The notes under the pieces were generated by a model, which saw only the letters and a list, made by a program, of their open reading frames with translations, had not been told where the DNA came from and made no database searches. DNA of 64,000 nt from Eublepharis macularius (Eukaryota > Chordata > Lepidosauria > Squamata > Eublepharidae), in assembly GCF_028583425.1 (NCBI RefSeq), contig NC_072799.1, positions 91,126,217-91,190,216 of the forward strand, in the 5' to 3' direction. Each line of letters begins with the position of its first letter. Within the stretch, counting starts at the first letter, position 1. A program made the translations under genes and the position numbers. This document shows, in pieces, positions 18,980-29,901 of this stretch.

Positions 18980-19955
18980 GTCTTTTTCTTAATCCTCTTC
19001 ATGTTCTTGTCCAGTCACTTTCTACCAGGGGGCTCTCTTTTGCCATCTTTCCTCTCACCCTCATTCTGTTGGCTTCTGTCAGGCTATCCATATTGGCTGA
19101 AATTAGGGGTCTTATTAAATTTCGTGAACACAGAATTTGACAATTTGAAGCCCCAATTTCTGATAAGCTTTATCCTGCTCAAGACGAGCCTACAGTCAGC
19201 TTCCTCCACCCCCTGAGATAGCAAGTGAAATTTGATAGAATGATTATAATTAAAAGTGAATGTTCAGGAGGGCACCATTATAAAGGTAATATGATAATAT
19301 ACTAACAGAATTACAATGATATATGATAGTGATGATATATAATAATAATGATATACTGTATAACGGAACAGTTCAGAAAGCAATTATAAAGGGAAAGGAA
19401 CTGTACTGTTTCTACTGTATGCATTTTCTGCAGCACATATTGTTCTTTTCCTGTCATTGGAAAAAGAAATAGACAAGCATAGCTGGACAAACTCTGACAT
19501 TATTTATGCATGGTCAGACTGACTTACTTTTTGAAAGTTAAAAGCTTGACTGGTATGGATGATTGGAGTCAAGCTTTGGAATGTATATTAACTCTATACT
19601 ACGTATGACTTGATTAGGATTTAATCACTTGGTTTTTTCCCCCTAAGTGCTTATTTATTTGAATAAAACAAAATTAAAAAATAAAATAAGGGAAAGGGGC
19701 TGTGGACTGTGCATAGGATTCATTATCTGAAGAGCGTATTCATTTCAACTTTCCACGAATAATCCTCATCCCCCCTTCCTTTCCCTCCTCTGTTCAGTCT
19801 TTCTTCAGAATCCTCTTTTCTCACACAAACCCGTTCCTGAACTACCTCTCTATCCATATCACCTAAATCTTCTCTATTTTCTCTACAACCCCTGTACTAT
19901 TTTTGATGTTGTTTAATTGTCTTGTGGTAGCTTATAATATACATTTATGGTGTTT
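18980..19955. other. No gene recognised
   Basis: An AT-rich tract with TATGATAAT-like imperfect repeats (19285-19370). No coding motif. Confidence 0.45.
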
Positions 19956-19957
19956 TG

Positions 19958-20995
19958 ATGTATTTTTAAAAATATTTTTTATTGAAACAGTAATAAACAT
20001 ACAAAATATCAAAAAAGATTATTCCAAAATTAAATCATAAAGTAATAAACCAGTTATGAAAGGACTAATCTCATACTTTATCATTCAAAGTCATGGGCAG
20101 CTCAATCCTAAGGGAGGGGTGGAAAGCACTCAGGGAGTGAACCTGATACCACACCCATTGATACCACACCCATTGGCCACTGCCCGCAGGCCATGTGCTT
20201 TGCCCCGCCCACTAGGCTTTTTGGTGCTCCTGCTTCACAAGTCTGCACCGTAGCCACCACCCCCGCCTCAACAGTAAGTGGCTGCAGGTGCCCATCCAGC
20301 GGCGCCTCTGCTCCGCCTCCACAACCACGCTGACGTCACTGCCGAACATAGGATTGTGCAGTAAAAACAATGATTATTTCTCAAAAAACTTACCTGACAG
20401 TGCATTAACATCTCTAAAACTTCTACTCGGGTAAGTTAATTTGGGCTGAAGAGCAACTGTCCAAATTCTCTAAATTTGATCATTTATGGAAGGATTTCCA
20501 TGTGATTTCCAGCAAGACACAATGCATTGTCTGATGGTTGTTAACAAACAAGAAATGAATTCCCTCTCGGTAGCATATACACAATCAATATAATTTTTAG
20601 ATGTAATTTTACGATGGGTTACGACAGGCTGCAATTTGAAACAAAGGGCTCACATGTATTGCTCACTCATGCTGTGTTGCTTCCTTCACTGTTCAAGCAA
20701 TCTGCAGTTGAAATGATAATATAATGCAAGAATCTCTCCTGATGTTAACAGTGTTGTTGGATCAACAGACATTACCTGGTCCTGACAAATTGCACATCCA
20801 ATTAACAATGTTAGTCATCATTTATAATCAGAGTCCCATTTAATATCCTCTTGAGGCAATACTGTTTCAACTTGGAAACCTTGTCTGTGAACTCAACGTT
20901 GTATGCATTAATCATTTCTCTTTAACCACGCTTTTGGATAAGTGAACATTGAACCAAATAGGTGCTCAGATGTTTTGCCAATATTTTAAATTGGT
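19958..20995 (-). mobile_element. Probable L1 3' fragment with inserted MITE
   Basis: The plus-strand TATTTTTTATTGAAACAGTA resembles the reverse of a LINE 3' end with AATAAA and an A-rich end. The homology is weak and the 5' limit is not defined. A short GC-rich element (20099-20358) interrupts it. No ORF2 motif was recognised in the remaining 20360-20995. Confidence 0.3.
20099..20358. repeat. GC-rich MITE-like insert
   Basis: The ends CTCAATCCTAAG and CATAGGATTG are inverted. The interior is locally GC-rich with GCCCCGCCCAC and CTGACGTCACTGCC. Somewhat similar in composition to 47990-48290. Superfamily unknown. Confidence 0.4.
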
Positions 20996-21204
20996 TTGTT
21001 CATTAGGAAATATGACAACACTTTACAAATTAAAAAGTTTTACTACTGCTTAGTATTTTTTTTTAATGTTTAAAAATTATTTATTAGTGAAAAAAGAAAA
21101 AAAAAACAAGAAAAGCAATATATTGTCGAAGGCTTTCACAGCCAAAGAACATTAGTTGTAGATTTTCCGGGCTGTATGGCCGTGGTCTTGGCATTGTAGT
21201 TCCT

Positions 21205-21239
21205 GACGTTTCACCAGCAGCTGTGACTGGCATCTTCAG
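21205..21239 (-). ncRNA. Hammerhead-like core in Penelope arm, second copy
   Basis: The minus strand reads CTGAAGATGCCAGTCACAGC then TGCTGGTGAAACGTC. The CTGAAGA and GAAA boxes are both kept, with stem II GCCAGT/GCTGGT closing a short loop. One compensatory-type change (C to T, giving a U-G pair) relative to 773-807 keeps pairing possible. Confidence 0.45.
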
Positions 21240-21479
21240 AGGTGTAGCACCGAAAGACAGAGATCTCTCAGTGTCAATGTGTAGAGAAGATGTTAGCAGG
21301 TAATTTATATCTATCAGGAAGGTGGGTTTGGGCTGAGTCACCCTGTAAGAATTTCCTCGGGTGTAGAATGCTAATGGGGGGAATCTTCACTGTATCCTGA
21401 GGAGGTTCTTTTGCATATGGATTGGTGGTTGATATGCTAATCTTATCTGCAGGGCTATTGTAAGATGTGGAGTATTTTG

Positions 21480-22030
21480 TTAGTCTGGTGTTTTTCAGGA
21501 CTGGAAATCATGCCCTATTCATTCTTAAACTCTCTTCTTTCCTGTTGAAATTGTGCTTATGCTTATGAATTTCAATGGCTTCCCTGTGCAACCTGACAAA
21601 GTAGTTGGATGTGTTGCCCAGTATTTTAGTATCCTGGAATAAGATACTGAGTCCTGTTTGAGGTAGGCTATGTTCAGCCACTGCTGATTTTTCAGGTTGG
21701 CCAAGTCTACAGTGTCTTTCATGTTCTTTTATTCTTGTCTAGATGCTAATCATCTAAACCAAGCACTTCAAGCAAATGGCTACTCCAGAAATGAAATCAG
21801 AACAGCGAATACTGAATACTGTTTGTAGGTTGTGCTTTTTCATAAGTTTCCCCATCTGATCAGTGATTCCTTTGATATATGGCAAAATGCTTTTCTTGTG
21901 CGGGACTGTTTTTCCTTAGTTGTTTGATTTATCTTTGGTTTAATCGCTCTTCTGATTTCATTTCCGGAGTAGCCATTTCTTGAACTGCTTGGTTTAGATG
22001 ATTAATTTCCTTGTTGAGAAAGTGCGGTTC
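21480..22030 (-). pseudogene. Penelope-like ORF C-terminal remnant
   Basis: The minus strand shows Penelope-type features in several frames. Near 21980-21840 come NHLNQAVQEMATPEMKSE-like residues, KQLRKNSPAQEKHFAIYQ and SDGETYEKAQPTN, reminiscent of the region before the GIY-YIG domain. At 21722-21525 comes a frame with DTVDLANLKNQQWLNIAYLK and SRILKYW. Many stops and shifts are present. The identification rests on the general pattern plus the flanking arms. Confidence 0.5.
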
Positions 22031-22178
22031 ACATATCCATCTTGCACAGTGAAGCTTCCCCCCATTAGCATTCCACACCCAGGGAAACTCTTACAGGATG
22101 ACTCAGCCCAAACCCACCTTCCTGAGTAGATATAAATTACCTGCTAACAACTTCTCCACACATTGACATCGAGAGATC

Positions 22179-22381
22179 TCTGACTTTCAGTGCTACACCT
22201 CTGAAGATGGCAGTCACAGCTGCTGGCAGAACTTCAGGAACTACAATGCCAAGACCACGGCAATACAGCCCGGAAAATCTACAACAACTAAAGAAAAACA
22301 ATGCTGGCAACAAAAACAAAAACACTGTTAGCAAATCTATACATACACATCTATAAAAGAGTTCCAAATATTCCAAAAAAT
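22179..22381 (+). repeat. Penelope/L1 junction unit, copy A
   Basis: About 200 bp spanning the Penelope arm (GTGCTACACCTCTGAAGATG) through GCAATACAGCCCGGAAAATC and AAAGAAAAACAATGCTGGCA to TTCCAAATATTCCAAAAAAT. It is nearly identical to 28258-28457, including the exact Penelope/L1 joint, so the composite moved or was duplicated as one piece. Confidence 0.8.
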
Positions 22382-23060
22382 AAGTTAATATGCAATTACC
22401 ATTTATAGGTGATATGTTCAAATAGTGATAAGTTTATAAAGTCCTTAATCCAATGAGTTGCAGGGAGCTTTTTTCTTTCCAATGTTGTAATACAAGTCTT
22501 TCAGCAAGTGTAATGGCGTAGAGGTTCCATTGCTGTTGTCCATCAGTTAAGTTCCAAGAGTCAGGCAAATAGTTTAAACTACATTAACATCCTCAAAAAT
22601 AAATTAGTATTCTAAAACAAAATCAATATGAGTATTGACTTCCTCCCAAAAGGGCCAAATATCTGAACATGTCCAATACATATGCTTACAAGACACATCT
22701 TGTAAGGTACACCACCAACAATTAGACACTGTACTTAATCCTTTAGTATAAAGGCACTGTGATGTCCAATATTCCCTAAACATATTTTTTTGCTGAATAA
22801 CATGTAGTTTAAGCAAGAAGTATAAGGCTTAAAGCCGTATCCTATTGCTTTAACAGAATTGAACAGTCTAGGTCGTCATTTCATTTATCTCGGAGGCTCT
22901 GAGTATCATATTTATTGACATACAGCAAATATTTACAGGAAAAAATTGAGGTTTCATTGTCTGTCTTGATTCAATAAGAGTTTCCAAAAGTGGAGAAGAT
23001 TCTAAAGCACTCAAAGCTGCCAGACCATATATGAACACCAATAAATGTTGCAATTGTAAA
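22294..23060 (-). pseudogene. L1 ORF2 C-terminal fragment
   Basis: The minus strand carries LAALSALESSPLLETLIESR (23053-22868), then CLYTKGLSTVSNCWWCTLQD and CKHMYWTCSDIWPFWEEVNT (22816-22604). The latter is the Cys/His knuckle plus WECxxIxxFW-like motif of L1 ORF2 C-termini. Then comes YAITLAERLVLQHWK (near 22520). The 3' end (near 22381-22294) is joined to the Penelope arm. Stops and frameshifts make it dead. Confidence 0.7.
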
Positions 23061-23069
23061 TACTGCCAT

Positions 23070-23700
23070 TCAGCAGAAGTTTATATATGAATATAATGAG
23101 GGAGTCATGGTAAGAAGAAGAAACAAAAGGAATAAACCATTGTCATAACAGACTATAATAGATAGTAACAACAAATAACAACAATGTAACTTATAATAAC
23201 AAAATAACAAGGTTATAATTAGAAAGTTACATAATTCTCCCCATTGTGCACATTTATTACATATAAATATTCCTAAGTACATTCATAATACAATAGTTTA
23301 TAACAATTTCCGAAACATGAATACAATTGGCAAAAAAACCCCAAAAAACATGGCCAAATGAAGGCCGGAAGGGCTCCAAAAGACCCTTTTACAATGAATC
23401 CCAAACCACAAAACCTCGAGTTATAATAAACATAAGCACTAAAGTCACTGCCAAGATATCCTAAGCCTCACACAGGCAGCTGTTGATTGTAAATGGCTGT
23501 GCAAAATCCCCAAAGCCTGCTCTGCTGACCTTATGGTCCTTCTAACTGAAAAATCTAAGCGAGAAAGAGATAAGATTAATACAGAAATTAACTCACTTGA
23601 AGGTACTCTCAAAGCAGCTAATATACCAGATCAGTTTACTAGTTGCCTGTATGAAATAGAAGCAAGTGCACAATGTTTTGAACAGGAAGTGAGAGAGGTG
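23070..23700. other. No gene recognised
   Basis: An A-rich tract (AACAAATAACAACAATG) at 23160-23210, then unclassified sequence. A short plus-strand frame (23533-23727) is rich in charged residues (EKSKRERDKINTEINSLEG), looks coiled-coil, and could be a LINE or Penelope remnant. No family assigned. Confidence 0.35.
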
Positions 23701-23705
23701 ACGAT

Positions 23706-23775
23706 TAAACCCATTTCTCCAGATTAGAGTCCTGCCACTCTTAACCACTACGCCAAACTGGCACTCACACCAAAC
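23706..23775 (-). repeat. Sauria-type SINE head fragment
   Basis: TCCAGATTAGAGTCCTGCCA and CTTAACCACTACGCCAAACT are the reverse of the Sauria SINE box A region. The body is missing. Confidence 0.75.
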
Positions 23776-23874
23776 TGGATACACATGCATTGCTATGGAG
23801 ACAGAGTACACTTGAATATATAAAACCATACAGAAAGGAAGTCACCTGAGTGTCCCTGTAGAGGGGCTCATGCG

Positions 23875-23980
23875 CTCATCCAAACCTACCTCACAGCATT
23901 GCTGCGAGGATAAAACGGAGAAGGGGAGAATGTTGTGAGCTCTTTTAGGTCCCCACTGCGGAGAAAAACGGTGAACAGGA
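23875..23980 (+). repeat. tRNA-SINE 3' body fragment
   Basis: CCTACCTCACAGCATTGCTG, GAGGATAAAACGGAGAAGGG and TTTTAGGTCCCCACTGCGG match the second squamate SINE subtype. Head and tail are missing. Confidence 0.7.
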
Positions 23981-24204
23981 TTTGAGCTGAACCAACTGAT
24001 GTTCATTCCTAGGATTTATAGATATCTAGCATTATTTAGGCACGGGCTGCATTTCACAGCCACTTCACACACTTTGCCGAGGGAAACCCAACGTTGCAAT
24101 TAGGCTCCACGGAGCCCCTTCCCCTGGATCTCCCCATCCCTCCCTTTCCTCCCTTCTGGCCTCATGACCCACCTGTGAGAGAATCACAACATTCTTTTAT
24201 GTTC

Positions 24205-24400
24205 TGGCCCGCAGTTTGTTTATTTAATAAGTTTTGCTCAACCCTTCCTCCTCGGAGCCCAGGAAGGCGTACATCAGGCTCCCTGCCTCCATTTTACCCT
24301 CACAACAGCCCTGCGAGGTAGTTTGGGGAGCTTCATGGCAGAGTGGGGATTTGAACCTGAGGCCCCAGATCCTAGTCTAACACTTTTGCCACTGACACAG
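24205..24400 (-). repeat. Old tRNA-derived SINE, reverse
   Basis: In reverse: AAGTGTTAGACTAGGATCTG (box A side), CAGGTTCAAATCCCCAC (box B), then GCTGTTGTGAGGGTAAAATG and GGGTTGAGCAAAACTTATTA. Diverged but in complete order. Confidence 0.65.
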
Positions 24401-24427
24401 ATGAACAACTTAAACCTTTTTACCTTT

Positions 24428-24526
24428 GTCTGTCTGTCTGTCTGTCTGCCTGCCTGTCTGTCTGTTGGTCGGTCGGTCAGATGGTTGGTCGGACGGTTGG
24501 TCGGACGGTCCGTCCGTCCATCTAGT
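24428..24526 (+). repeat. (TGTC)n tetranucleotide microsatellite, evolving
   Basis: Pure (TCTG)n passes into TGCC, TTGG and TCGG variants, then into CGGACGG / CCGTCCGT. Imperfect 4-base periodicity runs for about 100 bases. Confidence 0.9.
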
Positions 24527-24529
24527 TTG

Positions 24530-25630
24530 TACAGCTCATATGGCTGTTGACTTAAGCAGAAATTAAAATGGGAAGAACCTTACTTAATGTCAAGTCTCTT
24601 TTATTTAATTATTTCCCCTATATATTTTGCCACAGAAAGAGTAATGGAATCATTTGTATCCGATAGCAACCATGTCACCTGCACTCTCTGAACATCAACA
24701 AATAAAATATCTATCGTCAAAAGTTGCAATTTTTACCCCAGTACCTGTGGGGTGAGGTGACATTTTGCCTCATCTGCTTTTTATTTTGCTACCTGCCTGA
24801 GTCTGCAGAAATGGGGCAGACCACAGGCTGTGTTTGACTTGATGGGTCACCAATTGTGCAGACCAGCTGTTGAAAGATGCAATCGGCCTGGGGTGCAGTT
24901 GTGTACTTTGATGCTGGTGTGATGGCATATAGCTCTGCAATGCCTTAAAGGAAGAAGGGATGGATTTTTGCCGAGTCATGCTTACTTAAAATCTTGGAGC
25001 ATCTTGCAGCCAGTGAATTACTGAGCTTCAGTTGCTGGATGTGCTTTGATACCATATCTTTGCCTGAATATTGGAGGGTTGGCAATTGGAATGCAGAGTA
25101 ATCAATTACTGGAAACAGAACAGATGCATCAATGCAAAAGAGACAGTTCTTTGAACCTAATCTTGAGTCAGCTCACCTCCCCCCAGCCCCACTACAGCCA
25201 AATTAAATCTATGATGGATAAAGACCAATAGACTTGTACACTGGACTTGGAAAACAACGGGCGGAAAGGCTAAACAACTGGCCTCTCATTCTTGTGAAGG
25301 CATTAACACATGAAGGCAAAGCAAATGCAAAGAAAATGAAGTAGAGACTGGCACCAAATAACTCCTTTACCTAGAGGTAATTTTCTTGGCCAGCTTGGGG
25401 TACTGATTAAAGGGCTGGTCTAGGATCTGGGAGACCACGATCCAGGGTTAAATGGGAGAAGGGAGACCAGTATATGCCACTCTGAACGTCTTGACGGAAG
25501 TGTGGGATAAATATGGTGGTAGAGAGTACCCTCAGGTAATAGCTGACTTATGGCGACTCCTCTTATTGCAAGAGAGCAAACAGGTAGTTTGCCATTACCT
25601 GTCTCTGCAACCCTGGACTTCATTGGAGGT
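24530..25630. other. No gene recognised
   Basis: No open frame with recognisable domains. Near 25400-25470 a short GGATCTGGGAGACCACGATCC tract resembles an eroded tRNA-SINE head. Confidence 0.4.
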
Positions 25631-25638
25631 CTCCTATC

Positions 25639-25895
25639 CAGGGCTTTTTTTCAGCTGGAACGCGGTGGAACCGAGTTCCGGAACCTCTTGAAAATGGTCA
25701 CATGGCTGGTGGCCCCGCCCCCTGCTCTCCAGACAGAGGGGAGTCGAGATTGCCCTCCGTGCCGCTCAGCGGTGCGGAGGGCAATCTCAACTCCCCTCTG
25801 TCTGGAGATCAGGGGGCGGGGCCACCAGCCATGTGACCATTTTCAAGAGGTTCCGGAACTCCGTTCCAGCACGTTCCAGCTGAAAAAAAGCCCTG
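25639..25895. mobile_element. hAT palindromic MITE copy 2, near-perfect palindrome
   Basis: CAGGGCTTTTTTTCAGCTGG (25639) and its reverse CAGCTGAAAAAAAGCCCTG (to 25895) bound a ~257-bp, almost perfect palindrome. Both halves carry the TTCCGGAACCTCTTGAAAAT arm type. Other copies have that arm on one side and a CTCCGAGGGCAACC arm on the other. The flanks CTCCTATC and GTGCACCT do not match, so the TSD has been lost or one arm was replaced. Confidence 0.85.
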
Positions 25896-25899
25896 GTGC

Positions 25900-27455
25900 A
25901 CCTAGAGATACAGTGAAAATCTGGCTCCTTCACATTCCTATCAGTTCCTTATGACACTAAAAGTCTGTTGAATGTCCTTGTAAATGAGGACATATTGAAA
26001 AAGGAACCGGCAGGCAGTGTATCACTCCTGGACTCCTATTTTGTTAAACACAAGGGCACGAGTTCAGGAAAGTAAGGGAAAGGGAGGTGATTTCTTTTTA
26101 ATTGAGACAAAGCTGAAGGCAGGGCTTTTATGAGGCTACTGCAGTTAGAGCCAAAGTAGGAGAGGAGAAAGGAGTTGTCAGAGAGTGAAGGAGGATAATA
26201 ATCATCCTAAGTGCAACAACAGGAGTAATAAAATGTATTTGCCATAGTCAAGAGGATGGTAATTCATCCTGAGCTCTTGGAAAAGTGAATGCATCTGAGT
26301 CATGAGATTAGCACAAATTATCCTCCAAAGACCATCACATTGAGAGCTTGCATTTAAGTGGGAGGACGTTTTCTGCCATACCCTCTTCTTCAATCACTTT
26401 AACACTAGTCCTCAGAACAGGGTAAGACCCCAGTGCTGCTACAACCAGTCTTCAGAAGATCACTGGATATGTTGGGGTGGGCTTGCTGCTCACAGAACTT
26501 ACGACCTACCAAGCGATATGCAAGCCAATAGCCAATAATGGTGGTGACCTTGCAAGTTAAAGAAGAAATCTCCTCTTCTTCCTTCCCGTGTTAAACATCC
26601 CTCTCCCCTGATTCCATGAGCTCTAGCACCAGCCATGCAGAAGAAATGACCTTTCTTTTATTGTGCCTGTGATCGTTGAATGTGTAGATTTAGGACCAAG
26701 CTACATATCGTTGTGACTGGAACTTCCAACATGTAATTTTGTATTAAAAAGCAGAAGCAGATTGGAGAAAGGAGATTACCAACTCTGTACCCGTTCACCT
26801 GAGATGCTTCAAACCCTAGAAGGAGGGAAAAGACACATACATCTAGGATTACCAACACTGCTTAAGCAAATGCGGGGGGACAGTTCCTGGGGCAGGTGGA
26901 GTTTGGGGAGGATGTGATGTCATTTCTGGGTGATGCTATAGGAATTTCCCCTAATATTTGCTGTAAAGACCATAGAGACTAGGGAAAATTCTTGGACCAT
27001 CCCTATGGAGATAATTTTTTCTCCCACTGCTCAATTGCTTAAGGAAAGGAGACTGGAGCTGTGGACAGGGAATTCTCCACGGGGCTTGGGCAGTTGGGAA
27101 GCTGAAGTACATGGTGTGCAGAACAATATTACTTATCAAATAAAAAAACAGCCTTATTCCTTATTATCAAATAAGGAAACATTACACATTAAAATTGTCA
27201 AAAATTATCTAAAAACAGAGGGGTAGAGGAGATAAAACTGGGCTGCTCAAGTTTCTCATATTTTGCATAGTTTGGATGCACACTGTTTCTCCAAACTTTC
27301 CCATATAGGAGAGGAAGAGGAGGCTAAAAGCTCTCCTTTTTTGCACTGTACCGCTCAGGTTTGGGGCTTAGAGGAGTGGTGGTGGTGGAGAGTGCCCTCA
27401 AGTCAGAGTTAACCTATGGCCACCCCTGGTGGGGTTTTCATGACAAGAGACTAAT
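25900..27455. other. No gene recognised; one MITE-like scrap
   Basis: Mostly unclassified. 26840-26950 contains GGATTACCAACACTGC and GGTGGAGTTTGGGGAGG, resembling the squamate MITE piece better preserved at 46190-46375. No coding motif. Confidence 0.4.
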
Positions 27456-27462
27456 AGAGGTA

Positions 27463-27645
27463 CTAGGAGTGTGCAAAACAAAATAAGCAAGCTGGAAATA
27501 AACATATAAATTGCTGTTTTACTTCATTAAAGCAGCTTCCAAAATGGAGAACCAAATCTGGGAAACCAAACTATAATGAAACTCTCCTACCCAAAAGTTT
27601 GTGTGTTTTGTTTCAGTTCTTACCTTGCAATGGTGGCAGAGGCAG
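27463..27645 (-). mobile_element. hAT-type element end (family of 46431-47907)
   Basis: It starts TAGGAGTGTGCAAAACAAAA and contains GCTGGAAATAAACATATAAA, AAAGCAGCTTCCAAAATGGA and GTTTCAGTTCTTACC. It is the reverse of the 47700-47907 end of the TSD-supported copy at 46431. The rest is cut off by the SINE at 27661. Confidence 0.6.
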
Positions 27646-27660
27646 GCAGGCAAGCGCTGG

Positions 27661-27898
27661 GCCCCATAATCTAGAGAGCTGGGCTTGATTCCCCAATCCC
27701 CACTCCCCCACTTGAAGTCAACTGGGTGACCTTGGGTCAGCCACAGCTCTTTCAGAGCTCTCTCAGCTCCACTCACTTCACAGGTTGATTGTCATAAGAA
27801 TAATAACGACACACCTTGTAAACCGCTCCGAGTGAATGTTAAATTGTCCTGAAGGGCAGTATATAAATTGAATGCTGCTGCTGCTGCTGTTGTTGTTA
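27661..27898 (+). repeat. Sauria-type SINE
   Basis: Body CTTGAAGTCAACTGGGTGAC, CAGGTTGATTGTCATAAGAA and tail TTGTCCTGAAGGGCAGTATA-TAAATTGAATG, ending (CTG)n(TTG)n. The head is shortened. Confidence 0.85.
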
Positions 27899-28096
27899 TA
27901 AAGCACAAGAAAACATGGCTCCAACAGCCAACAGCAAGAGACAAAGGTAATAATTTATTGGCACTATAGAAAAAAAGTGAACATAAAACAGGATTGTTTT
28001 TAATGCCACAGCTGACCTGCTACCCCTTTGCCAGCCAGTTTCTCACCATAGGGTGCACCTGCCAATGCTCACCTTCTTCGGGGTCTGTTGTTGTGT

Positions 28097-28205
28097 AGAT
28101 GTGTAGACGAGTAGCTGTGTTAGTCTGTCTGCAGCAGTAGAAAAGAGCAAGAGTTCAGTAGCACCTATAAGACTAACACAATTTGTAGTAGGGTATATGT
28201 TTGAG
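28097..28205 (-). repeat. Hammerhead-associated repeat fragment
   Basis: GTAGCTGTGTTAGTCTGTCT, AGAGTTCAGTAGCACCTATA, AGACTAACACAATTTGTAGT: a variant of the repeat at 15684-15875. A further scrap with CAAAATTTGTGGGAGGATAT and GCTTTTGTGAGTCACCACTC lies at 35195-35250. Confidence 0.6.
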
Positions 28206-28257
28206 TAGAGTTTTGAGCCTCTCCAGTCCTAGACTAACACTCTTAACAACCATACCA

Positions 28258-28457
28258 TCCTTGCTTTCGGTGCTACACCTCTGAAGATGCCAATCACAGC
28301 TGCTGGCGAAACATCAGCAACTACAATGTCAAGACCACGGCAATACAGCCCGGAAAACCTACAACAACTAAAGAAAAACAATGCTGGCAACAAAAACAAA
28401 AACACTGTTGGCAAATCTATACGTACACATCTATAAAAGAGTTCCAAATATTCCAAA
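28258..28457 (+). repeat. Penelope/L1 junction unit, copy B
   Basis: Near-identical to 22179-22381, including the Penelope arm with its hammerhead-like core (28281-28315) and the L1 3' end up to TTCCAAATATTCCAAAAAAT. In this copy GAAA is intact and CGTC has become CATC. Confidence 0.8.
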
Positions 28458-28717
28458 AAATATCAAGCTGATCAAGCAAGTATTTACTTGTAATTAACAG
28501 AACAGAAGATATCGCCTCAACTAGAACCAGATCCACAATATTGGTGCATGCCATCAAAAACTGTTCTATCACCATACACCATATTAAGACAGGAACAGTG
28601 GCCAGGTAAAAATTGGTGCTGCTTGGATAAAAGTAACTGCTTCTTGAAAAAGAGAAACCAAGCTACAGGTTGCTTGAAAAGCAGCTTGTTTATTCTTTCT
28701 AGCTGTCTATGGTACTA

Positions 28718-28953
28718 GAGGCATGCATTAAAAAAAATTTCCATTTCAGTTTCAAATTTGGGATTTCCAAATGAACCGTGTACCATTATTGTTTTTTTTC
28801 CGGGTGGGGCATTGCTGGATCAGATCTAATCTGTTTGGGTTTTTTTCAGCCTTGTTCTTTGCAATGAAGGCTTCCAGGCTCTTAGGGGCAGCTTTTTTTT
28901 GCACTTAATGGCACCAAAATCACACAGAACACACTCCTCTCTCTAAACCATCA
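28718..28953 (+). mobile_element. hAT-type element start (family of 46431-47907)
   Basis: TAGAGGCATGCATTAAAAAA, ATTTCCATTTCAG, GGGATTTCCAAATGAACCGT and GATCAGATCTAATCTGTTTG match 46431-46520 and 47000-47110 on either side of the LTR in that copy. Here the LTR is absent. The L1 at 28970 interrupts the element. Confidence 0.65.
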
Positions 28954-28969
28954 ATCCAAGGAGTTTCTC

Positions 28970-29901
28970 GACTTCCGGCTTGGGATCCATGGAGGTCTAA
29001 CGCAGCTCTAAGTGCAGAGCTGACCGGGCTGCCGTTTCAGCGGCCGGAGGGGCACAAATAGCCCCCGGCCACCTGCTCTCAGGTGGAGAACAGGCAAAGA
29101 ACGCTCAAAGACCTCAGGGCGCGTTGATCTCGGGCGAGGGGGGGGTTCTGCGCTAAGGATTCTCTCTCGACCCTTGAGGTCCCACCCTTTGACAGGTGGG
29201 CATAGATCTCTGCGACAGACCCGGGGCCAGTGCGGCTGGCATAAGACCTTCGTGCCCAAGCTTCAACAGGGGGAAAACAAACGGAAAGAGAACTTAAGAT
29301 TGAAGCAGTGATTACAACCCAGAAAGACGTTTGAAAAGGTAAAGATCACTATCTCCTGAATTGGGATGGATTGTTAAAAGTAACGAAGTTTTAAAAGGCC
29401 TTTTTAAACTGCAACAGACTTACTATAAGGAGGGGGAAACCCGGCAAGAAATAGATTCCAAAAAGGACTAAGTAAAAAGAAGTAATTTCAGAAAAGAGAC
29501 ATTTGTTTATCATACCTGTGGTTGAGAATCGATAGCAGGCTGTGGGAAAACTTCTACCATCACGAGAGCTGCAGCGGAGAGTCGGGAAACAGGAAGTACG
29601 TAATAGTGATAGAGTCGCCAGAAGGAGACGGCCCCTACTGGAAGACAGGAAGAAGGGCATCGCCATTTTTGAACAGGGAAGGGCTTTGGCTTCAGCAAGG
29701 GCGGAAGTAGGACATCTTGGATTACAAAAGGGTACAGAGAAACCATAGAGAAAAGACGCCCGACATTTTGGATTTTTGAAGCGATTTTTGTTCATTTAAA
29801 GGACCGGGACTTTTAAATTAATTAAAAGGACTACCAATTTGGACACCACGGAGCTAAGAAAACGTGCAGACTCGTGGGAGCGAGGTAAATCAAGCCCCAC
29901 G
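28970..29901 (+). promoter_or_regulatory. L1 5' UTR / presumptive internal promoter
   Basis: A ~930-bp GC-richer leader precedes ORF1. L1 5' UTRs normally contain an internal promoter. No specific factor site is claimed. Short minus-strand frames here have no recognisable domain. Confidence 0.6.

Larger units (their letters stand above)
21118..22293 (-). mobile_element. Penelope-like element remnant with inverted terminal arms
   Basis: The left arm (21118-21460) begins TATTGTCGAAGGCTTTCACA and carries TTTTCCGGGCTGTATGGCC. The right arm (22035-22293) is its inverted counterpart. Between them the minus strand holds Penelope coding remnants, described at 21480-22030. Hammerhead-like cores lie at 21205-21239 (minus) and 22201-22236 (plus, core bases mutated). 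The arrangement matches Penelope-type terminal repeats rather than true LTRs. Confidence 0.75.

Noticed and set aside
25631..25903. 8-bp TSD for MITE copy 2
   Set aside because: CTCCTATC and GTGCACCT do not match.
29839..29901. N-terminal extension of L1 ORF1 from TTG at 29839
   Set aside because: No ATG there. The first in-frame ATG is 29902 and gives a normal ORF1.
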